A stretch of 64,000 bases of DNA, taken from Paenibacillus harenae. GTDB lineage: Bacteria; Bacillota; Bacilli; Paenibacillales; Paenibacillaceae. The stretch lies in the NCBI RefSeq assembly GCF_030812415.1, contig NZ_JAUSST010000008.1, forward strand, positions 279,550-343,549, read 5' to 3'. This document shows positions 26,650 through 35,867 of the stretch, one piece after another (position 1 is the first letter of the stretch; every line of letters starts with the position of its first letter). The notes under the pieces were generated by a model. It worked only from the letters and a program-made list of their open reading frames with translations. It was not told the origin of the DNA and did no database searches. The translations under genes were made by a program, and so were the position numbers.

Positions 26650-27273
26650 ATGAAAAGATTGTTTGATCTTTTGGCAGCAATCCCTTTATCAATCATAGCT
26701 TTTCCGATCATTATCATTACAGCGATTCTTATAAGAGCGAAGCTGGGTGCGCCTGTTTTATTCAAGCAGCAGCGTCCGGGGATGCATGGCAAACCGTTTT
26801 ATATGTATAAGTTCAGATCGATGACCGATGAACGCGATCATTCGGGCCAGCTGCTGCCGGACGAGGTTAGGCTCACCTCGTTTGGAAAGTTGCTTAGAAA
26901 ACTTAGCCTGGATGAGTTGCCTCAGCTATGGAATGTCGTGAAGGGCGATATTAGTCTCGTAGGCCCAAGGCCGTTGTTGATGGAGTACTTGCCGTTATAT
27001 ACGCAAGATCAAGCGCGAAGGCATCATGTGAAGCCGGGTATTACGGGATGGGCACAGGTTAACGGACGCAATGCGATTTCATGGGAAGAGAAATTCGAGC
27101 TGGATGTGTGGTATGTCGATAACCGCAGCTTCCTGCTGGATTTGAAGATTATTGCGCTTACTGCTCTGAAGGTCGTGAAATCCGAAGGCGTGTCCAGCGG
27201 CAACCATGTTACAATGCCCGTCTTCAGAGGTGAAGCGAGCAATCGTGCAGGCCAACGTTCCGCCGAAATTTGA
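26650..27273 (+). CDS. Undecaprenyl-phosphate sugar phosphotransferase (initiating transferase, EpsL/PglC-like)
   Basis: 207 residues from ATG 26650. Starts the repeat unit by moving a sugar-1-phosphate onto undecaprenyl phosphate. It has a single N-terminal re-entrant membrane segment (about 8-30) and the small monotopic PGT core: KQQRPGMHGKPFYMYKFRSM near 37-56, LSLDELPQLWNV near 84-95 (catalytic Asp-Glu), GPRPLL near 105 and PGITGWAQVNGRN near 129-141. The short form matches PglC and EpsL, which use di-N-acetylbacillosamine or related sugars, consistent with the CapD-like and DegT genes nearby. Confidence 0.92.
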   Translation: MKRLFDLLAAIPLSIIAFPIIIITAILIRAKLGAPVLFKQQRPGMHGKPFYMYKFRSMTDERDHSGQLLPDEVRLTSFGKLLRKLSLDELPQLWNVVKGDISLVGPRPLLMEYLPLYTQDQARRHHVKPGITGWAQVNGRNAISWEEKFELDVWYVDNRSFLLDLKIIALTALKVVKSEGVSSGNHVTMPVFRGEASNRAGQRSAEI

Positions 27274-27311
27274 GGATAGCATTTTAAATATAAGAATAGA
27301 GGATGAGGCTT

Positions 27312-28478
27312 GTGGCAACCACCGATCGTATATTTCTTTCATCGCCCCACATGAGCGGCAAGGAGCAGTTCTATATTAATGAAGCGTTTGAAACGAACTG
27401 GATTGCTCCTCTGGGGAAAAACGTAGATTCTTTTGAAGCGGAGATTGCGGCATATGCAGGCGTGAAAGGCGCGGTCGCGCTTAGCTCTGGAACGGCGGCG
27501 ATCCATTTGGCGCTCCTCTTGTTAAACGTAGGCAGCGGGGACCGCGTATTTTGTTCCAGCCTCACCTTCGTAGCCAGCGCAAATCCGATCTCGTATGTAG
27601 GGGCGGAGCCGGTCTTCATCGACTCGGAGCCAGAAACGTGGAATATGTCGCCGCGTGCCCTGAAAAGGGCGTTAGAAGAGGCAGCAAGCGCGGAAAAACT
27701 GCCTAAAGCTATCATTGTCGTCCATTTATACGGTCAAAGCGCACAGATGAATGAAATCGTCTCTTTATGCAACCAATACGAGGTGCCGATCATCGAGGAC
27801 GCTGCGGAATCGCTAGGGTCAACTTATCAGGGTGCGCCGAGCGGCTCTATAGGCAAATTCGGCATTTTCTCGTTTAACGGCAATAAAATCATTACGACTT
27901 CAGGCGGCGGCATGCTTGTCTCGAACGATACCGAGGCGTTGCAGAAAGCGCGCTTTCTTGCGACGCAGGCTAGAGACAATGCCATTCATTACCAGCATAG
28001 CGTAATGGGCTACAACTATCGGATGAGCAATGTGTTGGCTGGTGTCGGAAGGGCGCAGTTGCAAGTGCTTGAGGATCGCGTTCAGGCGAGAAGAGCTGTC
28101 TTCGATCGGTATTATGACGTATTTGCTGATCAACAAGGAATAAACTTCATGCCTGAATTGGCGAACACGAAGTCCAATCGCTGGCTGACGACACTGACGA
28201 TAGACGAGAAAACTACAGGCGTATCGGCACTTGACCTGATTGAAGCATTATCGATTCAGAATATTGAGGCAAGGCCGGTATGGAAGCCACTACATATGCA
28301 GCCTTTATATGCCGATGCGCAATATTATTCGTATTCCGAGGAATCCAGCGTTTCAGAGCATTTGTTCAGAACGGGCCTTTGTTTGCCTTCAGGATCGAAC
28401 ATGTCTCCGGAGGACCAGCAACGGGTTATCGATTGTATCCTTCATACACTGTCCCTATCCAATGCTAGCATGCGCTAA
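27312..28478 (+). CDS. DegT/DnrJ/EryC1/StrS aminotransferase (EpsN/PglE-like)
   Basis: PLP enzyme that aminates a 4-keto nucleotide sugar. 388 residues from GTG 27312; ATG 27303 sits too close to the GAGG site. RIFLSSPHMSGKEQFYINEA and NWIAPLG near the N terminus, SSGTAAIHLAL near 60, EDAAESLGSTY near 162 (PLP-binding Asp) and the PLP lysine in FSFNGNKIITTSGGG near 190. With the CapD-like dehydratase and an acetyltransferase this gives the three steps to a bacillosamine-type sugar for the initiating transferase just upstream. Confidence 0.92.
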   Translation: MATTDRIFLSSPHMSGKEQFYINEAFETNWIAPLGKNVDSFEAEIAAYAGVKGAVALSSGTAAIHLALLLLNVGSGDRVFCSSLTFVASANPISYVGAEPVFIDSEPETWNMSPRALKRALEEAASAEKLPKAIIVVHLYGQSAQMNEIVSLCNQYEVPIIEDAAESLGSTYQGAPSGSIGKFGIFSFNGNKIITTSGGGMLVSNDTEALQKARFLATQARDNAIHYQHSVMGYNYRMSNVLAGVGRAQLQVLEDRVQARRAVFDRYYDVFADQQGINFMPELANTKSNRWLTTLTIDEKTTGVSALDLIEALSIQNIEARPVWKPLHMQPLYADAQYYSYSEESSVSEHLFRTGLCLPSGSNMSPEDQQRVIDCILHTLSLSNASMR

Positions 28479-28517
28479 AGGAGTCAGTCTTCAAATAATA
28501 ATAATGGGGGAAGATTG

Positions 28518-29657
28518 ATGGGTATGAATCAAAATGCTAGGCCGGAGCAGTTGGACGCATTAACTTCATTCCGATTTATAGGCGCTCTTCTTGTCTTTTT
28601 ATTCCATGTGGAAATTTTCTCGAAATACAAGCTTGGATACATTGGCGTCAGTTTCTTTTTTACATTATCCGGATTTATTCTTACCTATAACTATTACAAA
28701 AAAATGATGACTATCGACCGCCTCCAGCTTAAAAAGTTCTACATAGCCAGGTTTGCTAAGATCTACCCGATTCATGTAGTAACATTTATTATTGCAGTTC
28801 CGTACTATTTTTTTATCCCTTTAAATCATCACCCGCTTTTGTATGTTTTTCAAGCAGGAACTAATTTAATGCTTATCCACAGCTTTATTCCAATCGGGAA
28901 TATCTCTTTTAACGGTGTTTCGTGGAGCCTTTCGGATGAGCTGTTTTTTTATGCGATTTTCCCTTTTATACTGTATGTTATTCTTAAGAAGTTAAAGAGC
29001 AACTTTCTAAAATTAGCAGTTGCAGCATTAGTATGGCTAGCTGTCGTGCTGGGCGTATATCTCATGTATCCGAGTTCTAGCAATTTTTCCGTATGGCTGC
29101 TTTATTATTTTCCAGTGACTAGAGCATTGGAATTTATTGCAGGAATAATGGCAGCTCTATTTTTTCTAAAATACAAAGATCGAATGGCGAGATTGACGGT
29201 CTGGACTTTTTCTTTGGTAGAGATGGCTGTTTTGCTAGCTTTGGGAGTAGTGATTTTGGTCGCACCGGAGCTAACAATGAACCTGCGCTACGGTTTGATT
29301 TTTATCCCTTGCATGGCTGTCGTAATTACGGTTTTTGCTTTTCAAAAAGGATGGTTATCGTATTTGATGTCGAATAAGGTACTGGTGTACATGGGGAAAA
29401 TAAGTTTTTCTTTCTACATGATTCACAATCTTGTTCTCTCGTATATTTATTTCTTATGGAAGCCCGACATTGATAAATGGTTGCTTATTATGGGGTGTTT
29501 TTTCCTTTCCGTGCTGAGCAGCGTACTTCTTTATCACTTATCCGAAGAGCCGATGAGGAAAGGGACGATCCGTTTTTTAAACGAAAGACTAGGAGTGCAA
29601 ACTAGTAATGTGTACGCCAACAAGAAGGGAGAAGCTGCAGAAACAAAAGCAGTGTAA
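28518..29657 (+). CDS. Acyltransferase family 3 membrane protein
   Basis: 379 residues from ATG 28518 (GGGGGA 7 bases upstream). About ten membrane segments. The family hallmarks are an early SFRFIGALLVFLFHVEIF (conserved His near residue 28), VSFFFTLSGFILTYNYYKK near 45-63, and an internal NGVSWSLSDELFFY. These enzymes O-acetylate (or otherwise acylate) exopolysaccharide from the inner to the outer face. It lies between the aminotransferase and the polymerase gene. Confidence 0.9.
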   Translation: MGMNQNARPEQLDALTSFRFIGALLVFLFHVEIFSKYKLGYIGVSFFFTLSGFILTYNYYKKMMTIDRLQLKKFYIARFAKIYPIHVVTFIIAVPYYFFIPLNHHPLLYVFQAGTNLMLIHSFIPIGNISFNGVSWSLSDELFFYAIFPFILYVILKKLKSNFLKLAVAALVWLAVVLGVYLMYPSSSNFSVWLLYYFPVTRALEFIAGIMAALFFLKYKDRMARLTVWTFSLVEMAVLLALGVVILVAPELTMNLRYGLIFIPCMAVVITVFAFQKGWLSYLMSNKVLVYMGKISFSFYMIHNLVLSYIYFLWKPDIDKWLLIMGCFFLSVLSSVLLYHLSEEPMRKGTIRFLNERLGVQTSNVYANKKGEAAETKAV

Positions 29658-29694
29658 GGGATCATAGCTCAACTTACTCAGAAGGGAGCCGCAA

Positions 29695-30768
29695 ATGACA
29701 GTCCTTTGGCTAACCTTAGCATCCGTGTACTTCTTGGCCCTCATGGCCAGGTATTTTTCCGTTCCATCCATAGAAATCGAAAATTCGGTTAAACCTAATA
29801 AGTTATTGGCCGTACTTGCGGCTTTATGTTTAATTATGGTCGCGGGATTACAGAAAAACGTAGGCGATACGCCCTTCTATATGCATAGTTATGAGACGAC
29901 TAACTATATGTTGGAGATCTCTAAGAACGGGCAAAAGGATTTGGGGTTCAACTTGCTGCAGCTTCTGCTGCAGACGATTTCGAAGGATCCGCAAATATTG
30001 GTTTTCGTTGTGGCCTTTATAACGAATACGCTTATCGTTATTGGCTTCTATAAGTACTCCCGACTGTTTGAGTTATCCTTATATGCTTTTATCACATCGG
30101 GTGCCTTCGTCGTTTCCATGAATGGACTTAGACAATATTTAGTCGCGGCTGTTTTGTTTATTGCGACAAAATATATATTAGAAGGAAGCTGGAAAAAATA
30201 TGTAGCGGTCGTATTGATTGCCTCATTGTTCCATCAGAGCGCGTTAATTATGATCCCCATCTATTTTATCGTTAGAAGGAAGGCTTGGACGGGTTCGACT
30301 TTCTTTCTGCTCTTGATCGCGGTGCTTATCGTGTTTGGTTTCAATCAATTCTCATCGGTGCTGTTCTCTGCACTGAAGGATACCCAATACGGTGAATATC
30401 AGAATTTCCAGGAGGGCGGCGCGAATATTATACGGGTAATCGTTTTTTCAGCGCCGTTGATCTTATCCTACTTCGGAAGAGATAAGCTGCGGGAGCTCTA
30501 TCCTAAAATCGATATATTCGTAAACTTATCCCTGCTAGGCGTTGTTATTATGATTATTTCGACTCAAAACTGGATATTTGCGAGAATGGCTATTTACTTT
30601 AATCAGTACTTATTTGTTCTGCTTGCGTGGAATATAAAAGCCTTTCGACAAAATGACCAGAAGCTGATCTATCTGATCATCTTGGTTCTATATGCATGCT
30701 TCTTCTTCTATGAATCGGTTATTGCATTAGGCTTCTGGTATGAGAGCGATTATATAAAGATCTCATAG
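29695..30768 (+). CDS. EpsG-family polysaccharide polymerase (Wzy-like)
   Basis: 357 residues, about ten membrane segments. Motifs of the EpsG family: GDTPFYMHSYE near 62, FNLLQLLLQTI near 82, NGLRQYLVAAVLFIA near 143-157 and LFHQSALIMIPIYF near 178-191. It should polymerise lipid-linked repeat units at the outer membrane face in a Wzx/Wzy-type pathway; the matching flippase is encoded at 40.6 kb. AAGGGAG precedes the ATG. It is the last plus-strand gene before the inverted NeuD-like gene. Confidence 0.88.
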   Translation: MTVLWLTLASVYFLALMARYFSVPSIEIENSVKPNKLLAVLAALCLIMVAGLQKNVGDTPFYMHSYETTNYMLEISKNGQKDLGFNLLQLLLQTISKDPQILVFVVAFITNTLIVIGFYKYSRLFELSLYAFITSGAFVVSMNGLRQYLVAAVLFIATKYILEGSWKKYVAVVLIASLFHQSALIMIPIYFIVRRKAWTGSTFFLLLIAVLIVFGFNQFSSVLFSALKDTQYGEYQNFQEGGANIIRVIVFSAPLILSYFGRDKLRELYPKIDIFVNLSLLGVVIMIISTQNWIFARMAIYFNQYLFVLLAWNIKAFRQNDQKLIYLIILVLYACFFFYESVIALGFWYESDYIKIS

Positions 30769-30778
30769 GTATAATTCA

Positions 30779-30807
30779 TTGACATGTTCTTTATAACGAA
30801 CTACAAT
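30779..30807 (+). promoter_or_regulatory. SigA promoter with SinR-type palindrome, antisense to the NeuD-like gene
   Basis: Perfect TTGACA (30779) and TACAAT (30802), 17-base spacer containing GTTCTTTATAACGAAC (30786-30801); copy 3 of 6. It points right. Its -10 box touches the stop codon of the minus-strand gene, so a transcript would run antisense through that whole gene before reaching the acyltransferase at 31577. Confidence 0.85.
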
Positions 30808-31461
30808 TTATAAATATCGTTCTCCGGCCTCGCGTTTTCTTACTACACGGGCTGGGGTTCCATAGGCAACACTATAGCTTTCTATTGCCGATAATACGGT
30901 AGCGCCTGCTCCGATAACGGTATGCTCATGAACGGTTACCGAGTGAATCAGAGATGCACCGATCGATATGGTACAGTAGCTTTCTATTCGGACACCGCCT
31001 CCCGTAGCGGCATGGGGGGCCATTGTCACATAATCATCAAGCCTGCTGTCATGATCGACCGAGGAGATTGTATTGAGGACGCAATGGCTGCCGATAATCG
31101 TATCGCTATTAACGACGGCACCAGCCATCAGTACGGTCCCTTCGCCGATTACGGCCCCTCTCGCAACGGTTGCTTGAGGATGTATGGCTGTAATGAATAC
31201 ACATTCCGGCTTGATTGCACGAATGGCATGAACAATCTTAGCTCTCAACCAGTTATCGCCGATTGCGACAATAATACCGTGGATGTTATCGTCGCTGAGA
31301 ATGTAGCTTTCGTCGCCTAAGACGGAATATCCGTATGCGTTTGTTCCTACTGGTTTATTCCCGTCCAACAAACCTGCTATTCGATAAATACCGGCTTTCT
31401 CTATGACGTCAATAACGACCTTCGCATGGCCGCCGGCGCCATATACAAGAATGCTTTTCAT
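30808..31461 (-). CDS. NeuD/PglD-like sugar O- or N-acetyltransferase
   Basis: 217 residues from ATG 31461 (GGAGGG 8 bases upstream); a longer start at 31497 lacks a site. The N-terminal Rossmann-like half (SILVYGAGGHAKVVIDVI) is followed by a left-handed beta-helix of hexapeptide repeats (ATVARGAVIGEGTVLMAGAV split across 108-127, and SSVDHDSRLDDYVTMAPHA near 141-159) with the conserved catalytic His. PglD makes di-N-acetylbacillosamine from the product of the PglE aminotransferase, so this protein may supply the third step of that route. It is the only minus-strand gene inside the polysaccharide block. Confidence 0.9.
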   Translation of the reverse strand: MKSILVYGAGGHAKVVIDVIEKAGIYRIAGLLDGNKPVGTNAYGYSVLGDESYILSDDNIHGIIVAIGDNWLRAKIVHAIRAIKPECVFITAIHPQATVARGAVIGEGTVLMAGAVVNSDTIIGSHCVLNTISSVDHDSRLDDYVTMAPHAATGGGVRIESYCTISIGASLIHSVTVHEHTVIGAGATVLSAIESYSVAYGTPARVVRKREAGERYL

Positions 31462-31576
31462 TGTATGAAACCCTCCATTGATACAAGATGTTGTCATACG
31501 GGTATTATATAGAGCAAGTTACCTGCTTGTCACGTTATTCAGGCAGACTGACTTGAACGATTAAGGAGATATCATT

Positions 31577-32227
31577 ATGGGTTTTCTGAAGAAAGTAGCA
31601 AGAACATTGTTCACGCAGATACGAGAAAGAGGGCTCCTAAGCACTTTGCTGATGAATCTATCGCATTGCATTGCCCTTCTTCGCGGGATGTTCTATAAGC
31701 TTATTTATAACAAAAGAATCCAAGGGTATTTGTTCTCCATGCAGGGAAACAGCTCCATTGAATTATTCGATAAACAATCTAAAGCTCATATTGGAAAGTT
31801 CGTCTTCATGAGAAAAAACGTGAGTATACGAGTGGACTCCGGAGGACAGCTACATATCGGAGAGAAGTCGTTCATCAACGATAACTGCACAATCAATTGC
31901 GCGTTGCGAATTTCCATTGGAAGACATACGAAGATCGCTCCCAACGTCTGCATCAATGATCATGACCATAACTACAAAAATTCGGAAGACGGCCATCTTA
32001 TCAAATCAGAGGTTGTCGTAGGCGATCATGTATGGATCGGAGCTAACGCAGTGATCTTGAGGGGGACGATCATCGGCGATCACGCTGTCATTGCGGCAGG
32101 CAGCATCGTGAAGGGAACTGTACCTCCCCATACCCTATTTTTAAACCAGCGGGAGAACAGGCTCATCTCTTTTGGGGAACAAGCAAATGATCAAGCGTCT
32201 GTTGCCGCGATGAAAGGAAGCCTTTGA
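31577..32227 (+). CDS. Hexapeptide-repeat acyltransferase (WcaF/Maa-like)
   Basis: 216 residues; AAGGAGA stands 8 bases before ATG. A basic N-terminal amphipathic part (about 1-55) is followed by a left-handed beta-helix: SFINDNCTINCALRISIGRH near 94-113, the catalytic-type NDHDHNY near 120, and VVVGDHVWIGANAVILRGTI near 138-157. Typical of acetyl-CoA transferases acting on sugars of the repeat unit. First plus-strand gene after the antisense promoter at 30.8 kb. Confidence 0.88.
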   Translation: MGFLKKVARTLFTQIRERGLLSTLLMNLSHCIALLRGMFYKLIYNKRIQGYLFSMQGNSSIELFDKQSKAHIGKFVFMRKNVSIRVDSGGQLHIGEKSFINDNCTINCALRISIGRHTKIAPNVCINDHDHNYKNSEDGHLIKSEVVVGDHVWIGANAVILRGTIIGDHAVIAAGSIVKGTVPPHTLFLNQRENRLISFGEQANDQASVAAMKGSL

Positions 32228-32231
32228 TCAT

Positions 32232-33434
32232 ATGAAGAAAGAAATTCTCATTTCAATGTTTGATATGGAAATCGGAGGAATAGAACGAAGCCTCATTAAT
32301 ATGCTGGAGAGCTTCGATTATGATCGTTGCAACGTAAGCCTGCTGGTATGCAGCCATCAAGGCGACTTCATGAGCTTAATTCCGCCGAAGGTGAACGTGC
32401 TCCCAGAGATAGGCGCCTATACGGTATTTCGCAAATCATTAAAACAATGTATACGCGAGGGACATTACAGGACCGGCTTGAATCGCATCCGAGCTAAGTA
32501 CATAGCAAGCAGGAAATCACGCCAATGGAATTTTTCCGAGGGCCCGGGTTATATCCAAATGCAATTGGAAGCCAAGTATGCATCCCGTTTCCTCCCCGAA
32601 CTGCAACACGAATATGATCTTGCGATCAGCTACGCTTGGCCGCATACCATCATAGCTGCCAAAGTTCGAGCAAAACATAAGGTTGCCTGGATCCATACCG
32701 ATTATAGCAAGCTCGAAATAGACAACGCCTTAGACCTGGAGGGATGGAGTCAATATGATCAGATCGCTTCCATATCCGAGGCTTGTACGCAATCGTTTTT
32801 GTTGAAGTATCCAAGTTTGAAGGACAAAATCATTCCCATCGAAAATATAACCTCCCCTGCATTTGTGCAAGCGCTGGCTGAAGAACAAGTAGATACAGAG
32901 ATCCAACAAGGCGATTTCTTTAATCTAGTATCCGTAGGCAGGCTATCCCATGTCAAAGGGTTCGATATGGCAATTAAAGCGCTAAAGCTTCTTCATAATA
33001 AAGGCCTCACGAATATAAAGTGGCATGTCGTCGGATATGGAGGCTTTGAAGCGGAGCTGCGGCCCCTCATTGCGGAGTATCATTTAGAAGACTCCTTTTT
33101 GCTTCGTGGAAAAAAAACAAATCCTTACCCTTTTATCAAGCAATGCGACTTATACGTGCAGCCTTCCAGATATGAGGGGAAAGCAGTTACCGTTACAGAA
33201 GCGCAAATACTAGGAAAGCCAGTCATTATTACCAATTATCCTACTTCTTCGAGCCAAGTGACGCACGGAAAGGATGGCATGATTTGCAATATCAGTCCAG
33301 AAGGCATAGCTGATGCCATCGAACAATTATATAAAGATCAAGAATTAAGAGATAAACTTGCGGATTATGTCAAAGCACAAAATTACAGTAACAGCAGTGA
33401 GTTAGATAAGCTTTATGACATGATGCGTTCCTAA
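32232..33434 (+). CDS. Family 4 glycosyltransferase (paralogue 1 of 3)
   Basis: 400 residues, GT-B fold. N terminus ILISMFDMEIGGIERSLINM; donor domain VSVGRLSHVKGFDMAIKALK near 235-254, PYPFIKQCDLYVQPSRYEGK near 297-316 and VTEAQILGKPVI near 319-330 (EX7E-type). Together with the genes at 37033 and 38237 it forms a closely related set sharing these blocks, evidently duplicated in the locus. Starts 4 bases after the acyltransferase stop. Confidence 0.9.
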   Translation: MKKEILISMFDMEIGGIERSLINMLESFDYDRCNVSLLVCSHQGDFMSLIPPKVNVLPEIGAYTVFRKSLKQCIREGHYRTGLNRIRAKYIASRKSRQWNFSEGPGYIQMQLEAKYASRFLPELQHEYDLAISYAWPHTIIAAKVRAKHKVAWIHTDYSKLEIDNALDLEGWSQYDQIASISEACTQSFLLKYPSLKDKIIPIENITSPAFVQALAEEQVDTEIQQGDFFNLVSVGRLSHVKGFDMAIKALKLLHNKGLTNIKWHVVGYGGFEAELRPLIAEYHLEDSFLLRGKKTNPYPFIKQCDLYVQPSRYEGKAVTVTEAQILGKPVIITNYPTSSSQVTHGKDGMICNISPEGIADAIEQLYKDQELRDKLADYVKAQNYSNSSELDKLYDMMRS

Positions 33435-33480
33435 TGCAAGGTTTGTCCGGGAATGCGCCATGATTGTAAAGGAGAAAGAG

Positions 33481-33532
33481 TTGACAATCTTTTGGAGTGA
33501 GTGTTACGCTGATTTTGTTCTTTAATGAGAAC
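33481..33532 (+). promoter_or_regulatory. Promoter with SinR-type palindrome at the start site (nucleotidyltransferase gene)
   Basis: TTGACA (33481) and TACGCT (33505) with 18 bases between, then GTTCTTTAATGAGAAC (33517-33532) 6 bases after the -10 box, over the expected start. Copy 4 of 6. The same layout (palindrome 6-7 bases after the -10 box) recurs at both lasso-cluster promoters. Confidence 0.8.
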
Positions 33533-33577
33533 GAAATCGTTTTCCATATGTTATTAGCTTGGTGAAGGAGAAGTACT

Positions 33578-34762
33578 ATGAGTAAACCGTTCACTCTTGA
33601 CAAAGAAGGTCTCTCGACAGAAATGCAGCTTCTCCTCGCATTTATCCGTTCCGGGAGTGCGGAGGAGATCGGAGAGATCCCGGAGAGGATGTTTAAAGAG
33701 GCGAATTGGGAGTCTTTTGTTGACCTATCCATCCATCATCGCCTTCATCCGTACCTCTATCATAAGCTCAAGGGGATTTCGGAAGCATTAATCCCATCTC
33801 GAGTCATTCATATACTACAAACCGAATATCGGGTCAATACGTTTCAAATGTTGCAGTTATGCGGTGAAATGGAGCGGCTGGATAAGATTTTTACGGGATA
33901 TAACATTCGGGCATTGTACTTGAAAGGTCCCGTTCTTGCCAAGGAGCTCTACGGAGACATATCGCTTAGAACGTCCTGTGATTTGGACTTGCTGGTTCCA
34001 ATTGCGGATTTACATAAAGTGGAAGATTTGTTGATTACGCTCGGGTATTCCAAGGATGAGTATATTCATACCATTCTAAATGATTGGAAGTGGAGGCATC
34101 ACCACTACACCTTCTATCATGCAGAGCAAAATATGAAGATTGAAGTCCATTGGCGACTAAATCCTGCGCCTTCAGTGGAGCCGGGCTTCGAGCAATTATG
34201 GGAACGCAGAAGGATTAGCTCTTTAAGCAGCCACCCGATCCATTACTTAGGGAGAGAGGACTTGTTCCAATTTCTAGTCTCGCATGGCGCAAGGCATGGA
34301 TGGTCGAGGCTGCGTTGGCTGCTCGATATTAAGCAACTTACGGAGCAACAACTGGATGGCTCCAAACTCAAGACTATTCTTCGAAAGCATCATTATTCCT
34401 ATATCGGCGGTCAAGCTCTTTCGTTAGCATCGGAGCTGCTTGGGGCAACCATCCAGGCGGATTTGCATGGATTAGCTGCTAACAGCCGTTCCCAACGGCT
34501 CGCACAGCAAGCGATGTTCTATTTAGGACAAATGATTAATTTACATACAGTGCCTGTTCCTAGAGACGTCGATCGGTATCATAAACGTCATATGTTCGCG
34601 TTGTTAACGACTAGGTTGAAGCTGCAATACGTATTAAGCGTCCTCTTCCCTTACCCAGAAGATGCGGAGACACTCCCATTGCCGAAATCGCTGCATGTAT
34701 TGTATTTTCCGTTGCGTCCTTTCTTATGGGGCTGGCGGAAAATGACGGCCGAACGTAAATGA
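33578..34762 (+). CDS. Nucleotidyltransferase-family protein (PF14907-like), probable lasso-peptide tailoring enzyme
   Basis: 394 residues; GAAGGAGAA upstream of ATG. The nucleotidyltransferase core is visible near residues 108-150: LYLKGPVLAKELYGD followed by RTSCDLDLLVP (the paired Asp metal ligands), then a helical domain with HHHYTFYH and VHWRLNPAP near 165-195. Members of this family stand in lasso clusters of Bacillales, where PsmN of the pseudomycoidin cluster glycosylates the kinase-phosphorylated C-terminal residue. Here the gene lies 10 kb from the lasso genes, inside the polysaccharide block, but its promoter carries the same operator in the same position as the lasso promoters, which ties it to them. 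Confidence 0.82.
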   Translation: MSKPFTLDKEGLSTEMQLLLAFIRSGSAEEIGEIPERMFKEANWESFVDLSIHHRLHPYLYHKLKGISEALIPSRVIHILQTEYRVNTFQMLQLCGEMERLDKIFTGYNIRALYLKGPVLAKELYGDISLRTSCDLDLLVPIADLHKVEDLLITLGYSKDEYIHTILNDWKWRHHHYTFYHAEQNMKIEVHWRLNPAPSVEPGFEQLWERRRISSLSSHPIHYLGREDLFQFLVSHGARHGWSRLRWLLDIKQLTEQQLDGSKLKTILRKHHYSYIGGQALSLASELLGATIQADLHGLAANSRSQRLAQQAMFYLGQMINLHTVPVPRDVDRYHKRHMFALLTTRLKLQYVLSVLFPYPEDAETLPLPKSLHVLYFPLRPFLWGWRKMTAERK

Positions 34763-34808
34763 GAGCTGCATCCATTGACCAATTATTTGCGAAAGGGACG
34801 AAAAGCGC

Positions 34809-35846
34809 ATGAACCCGAAGGTAAGCATCATAATTCCCGTCTATAATGCGGAGCGATATTTGCTTCCGTGTATCGAATCGCTTCTGAAGCAGACACTCAT
34901 CGAGTGTGAATTCATATTTGTAAACGATGGTTCGAAGGATAACAGCCGCCAGATAATAGAACGAATCATCCCCAACGAACCTAGAATGAAATTAATCAAC
35001 CAAGCGAACCAAGGCGTAAGTATGGCAAGAAACGTCGGCATAGCGGAAGCAACCGGCGAATATATCGGATTTGTCGATGCGGACGATACGGTTGAGGCGG
35101 ATATGTTCGAAAGGTTGTATCTTGCGGCGATCGTGGATCGGTGCGATGCGGTAATCTCCAATTTCGAGAGCGAGCTTGGCGAGCATAAAGTAGTGACTAC
35201 TTATCCGTTTGAGCAGAATGTGCGCCTCGAGCTAGCTTTCATCCAACAACAGCTGCTGCCTCAGTTTCTTGCGACTGATTACTTGAATTCGGTTTGGAAC
35301 AAGCTTTACAGGGCCCAGATCATTAAAGAAAATGGTATTATATTTCCCGAAAAAGTCGCGCTGGGGGAAGACGGGCAATTCAATATCTTATTTTTCAGTG
35401 AAGCGAAGTCTATGAAATACATCGATTTCACCGGATATCACTATCGCGAAGTCATGGGAAGCGCAACTAGAAACGTATTGGAACAGGATTACTTTCGCCA
35501 AGCCTTGGAGGTATTCAAGTTAGACCCGCCGCCCGTATATAAGCAGATAATGCCCCCTCATAGGATTCATGAACTAAAATCCATTCGTCTGCTAGCCAGC
35601 ACCATTTCGTATATTTATACCTACTTCAAACCGAATAGTGGTGTTAGCTTTTGGAAGAGGTATAGGTATGTGAAACGAATGATATCGAATAGCTCGGTCA
35701 GGGAAGCACTTCCTATCTTCTGCCAAGAGCGATATGGCACTTTAGGAAGATACGAGAAATTGATAGTGAATTTGATAAAGGCAAAACTAACGGTAGGTTT
35801 GCTAGGAGCAACCACCTACATAAGGTTTAGAAACCGTTCATACTAG
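34809..35846 (+). CDS. Family 2 glycosyltransferase
   Basis: 345 residues. SIIIPVYNAERYLLPCIESL at the start, FVNDGSKDNS near 38, FVDADDTV near 90 and SVWNKLYRAQII near 160 define the GT-A fold of the EpsH/EpsJ kind. Only a moderate ribosome site (AAAGGGACG) precedes the ATG. It lies between the nucleotidyltransferase and the pyruvyltransferase and probably acts on the polysaccharide repeat. Confidence 0.88.
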   Translation: MNPKVSIIIPVYNAERYLLPCIESLLKQTLIECEFIFVNDGSKDNSRQIIERIIPNEPRMKLINQANQGVSMARNVGIAEATGEYIGFVDADDTVEADMFERLYLAAIVDRCDAVISNFESELGEHKVVTTYPFEQNVRLELAFIQQQLLPQFLATDYLNSVWNKLYRAQIIKENGIIFPEKVALGEDGQFNILFFSEAKSMKYIDFTGYHYREVMGSATRNVLEQDYFRQALEVFKLDPPPVYKQIMPPHRIHELKSIRLLASTISYIYTYFKPNSGVSFWKRYRYVKRMISNSSVREALPIFCQERYGTLGRYEKLIVNLIKAKLTVGLLGATTYIRFRNRSY

Positions 35847-35867
35847 CTATTGGAGGGAAACGAAAAA

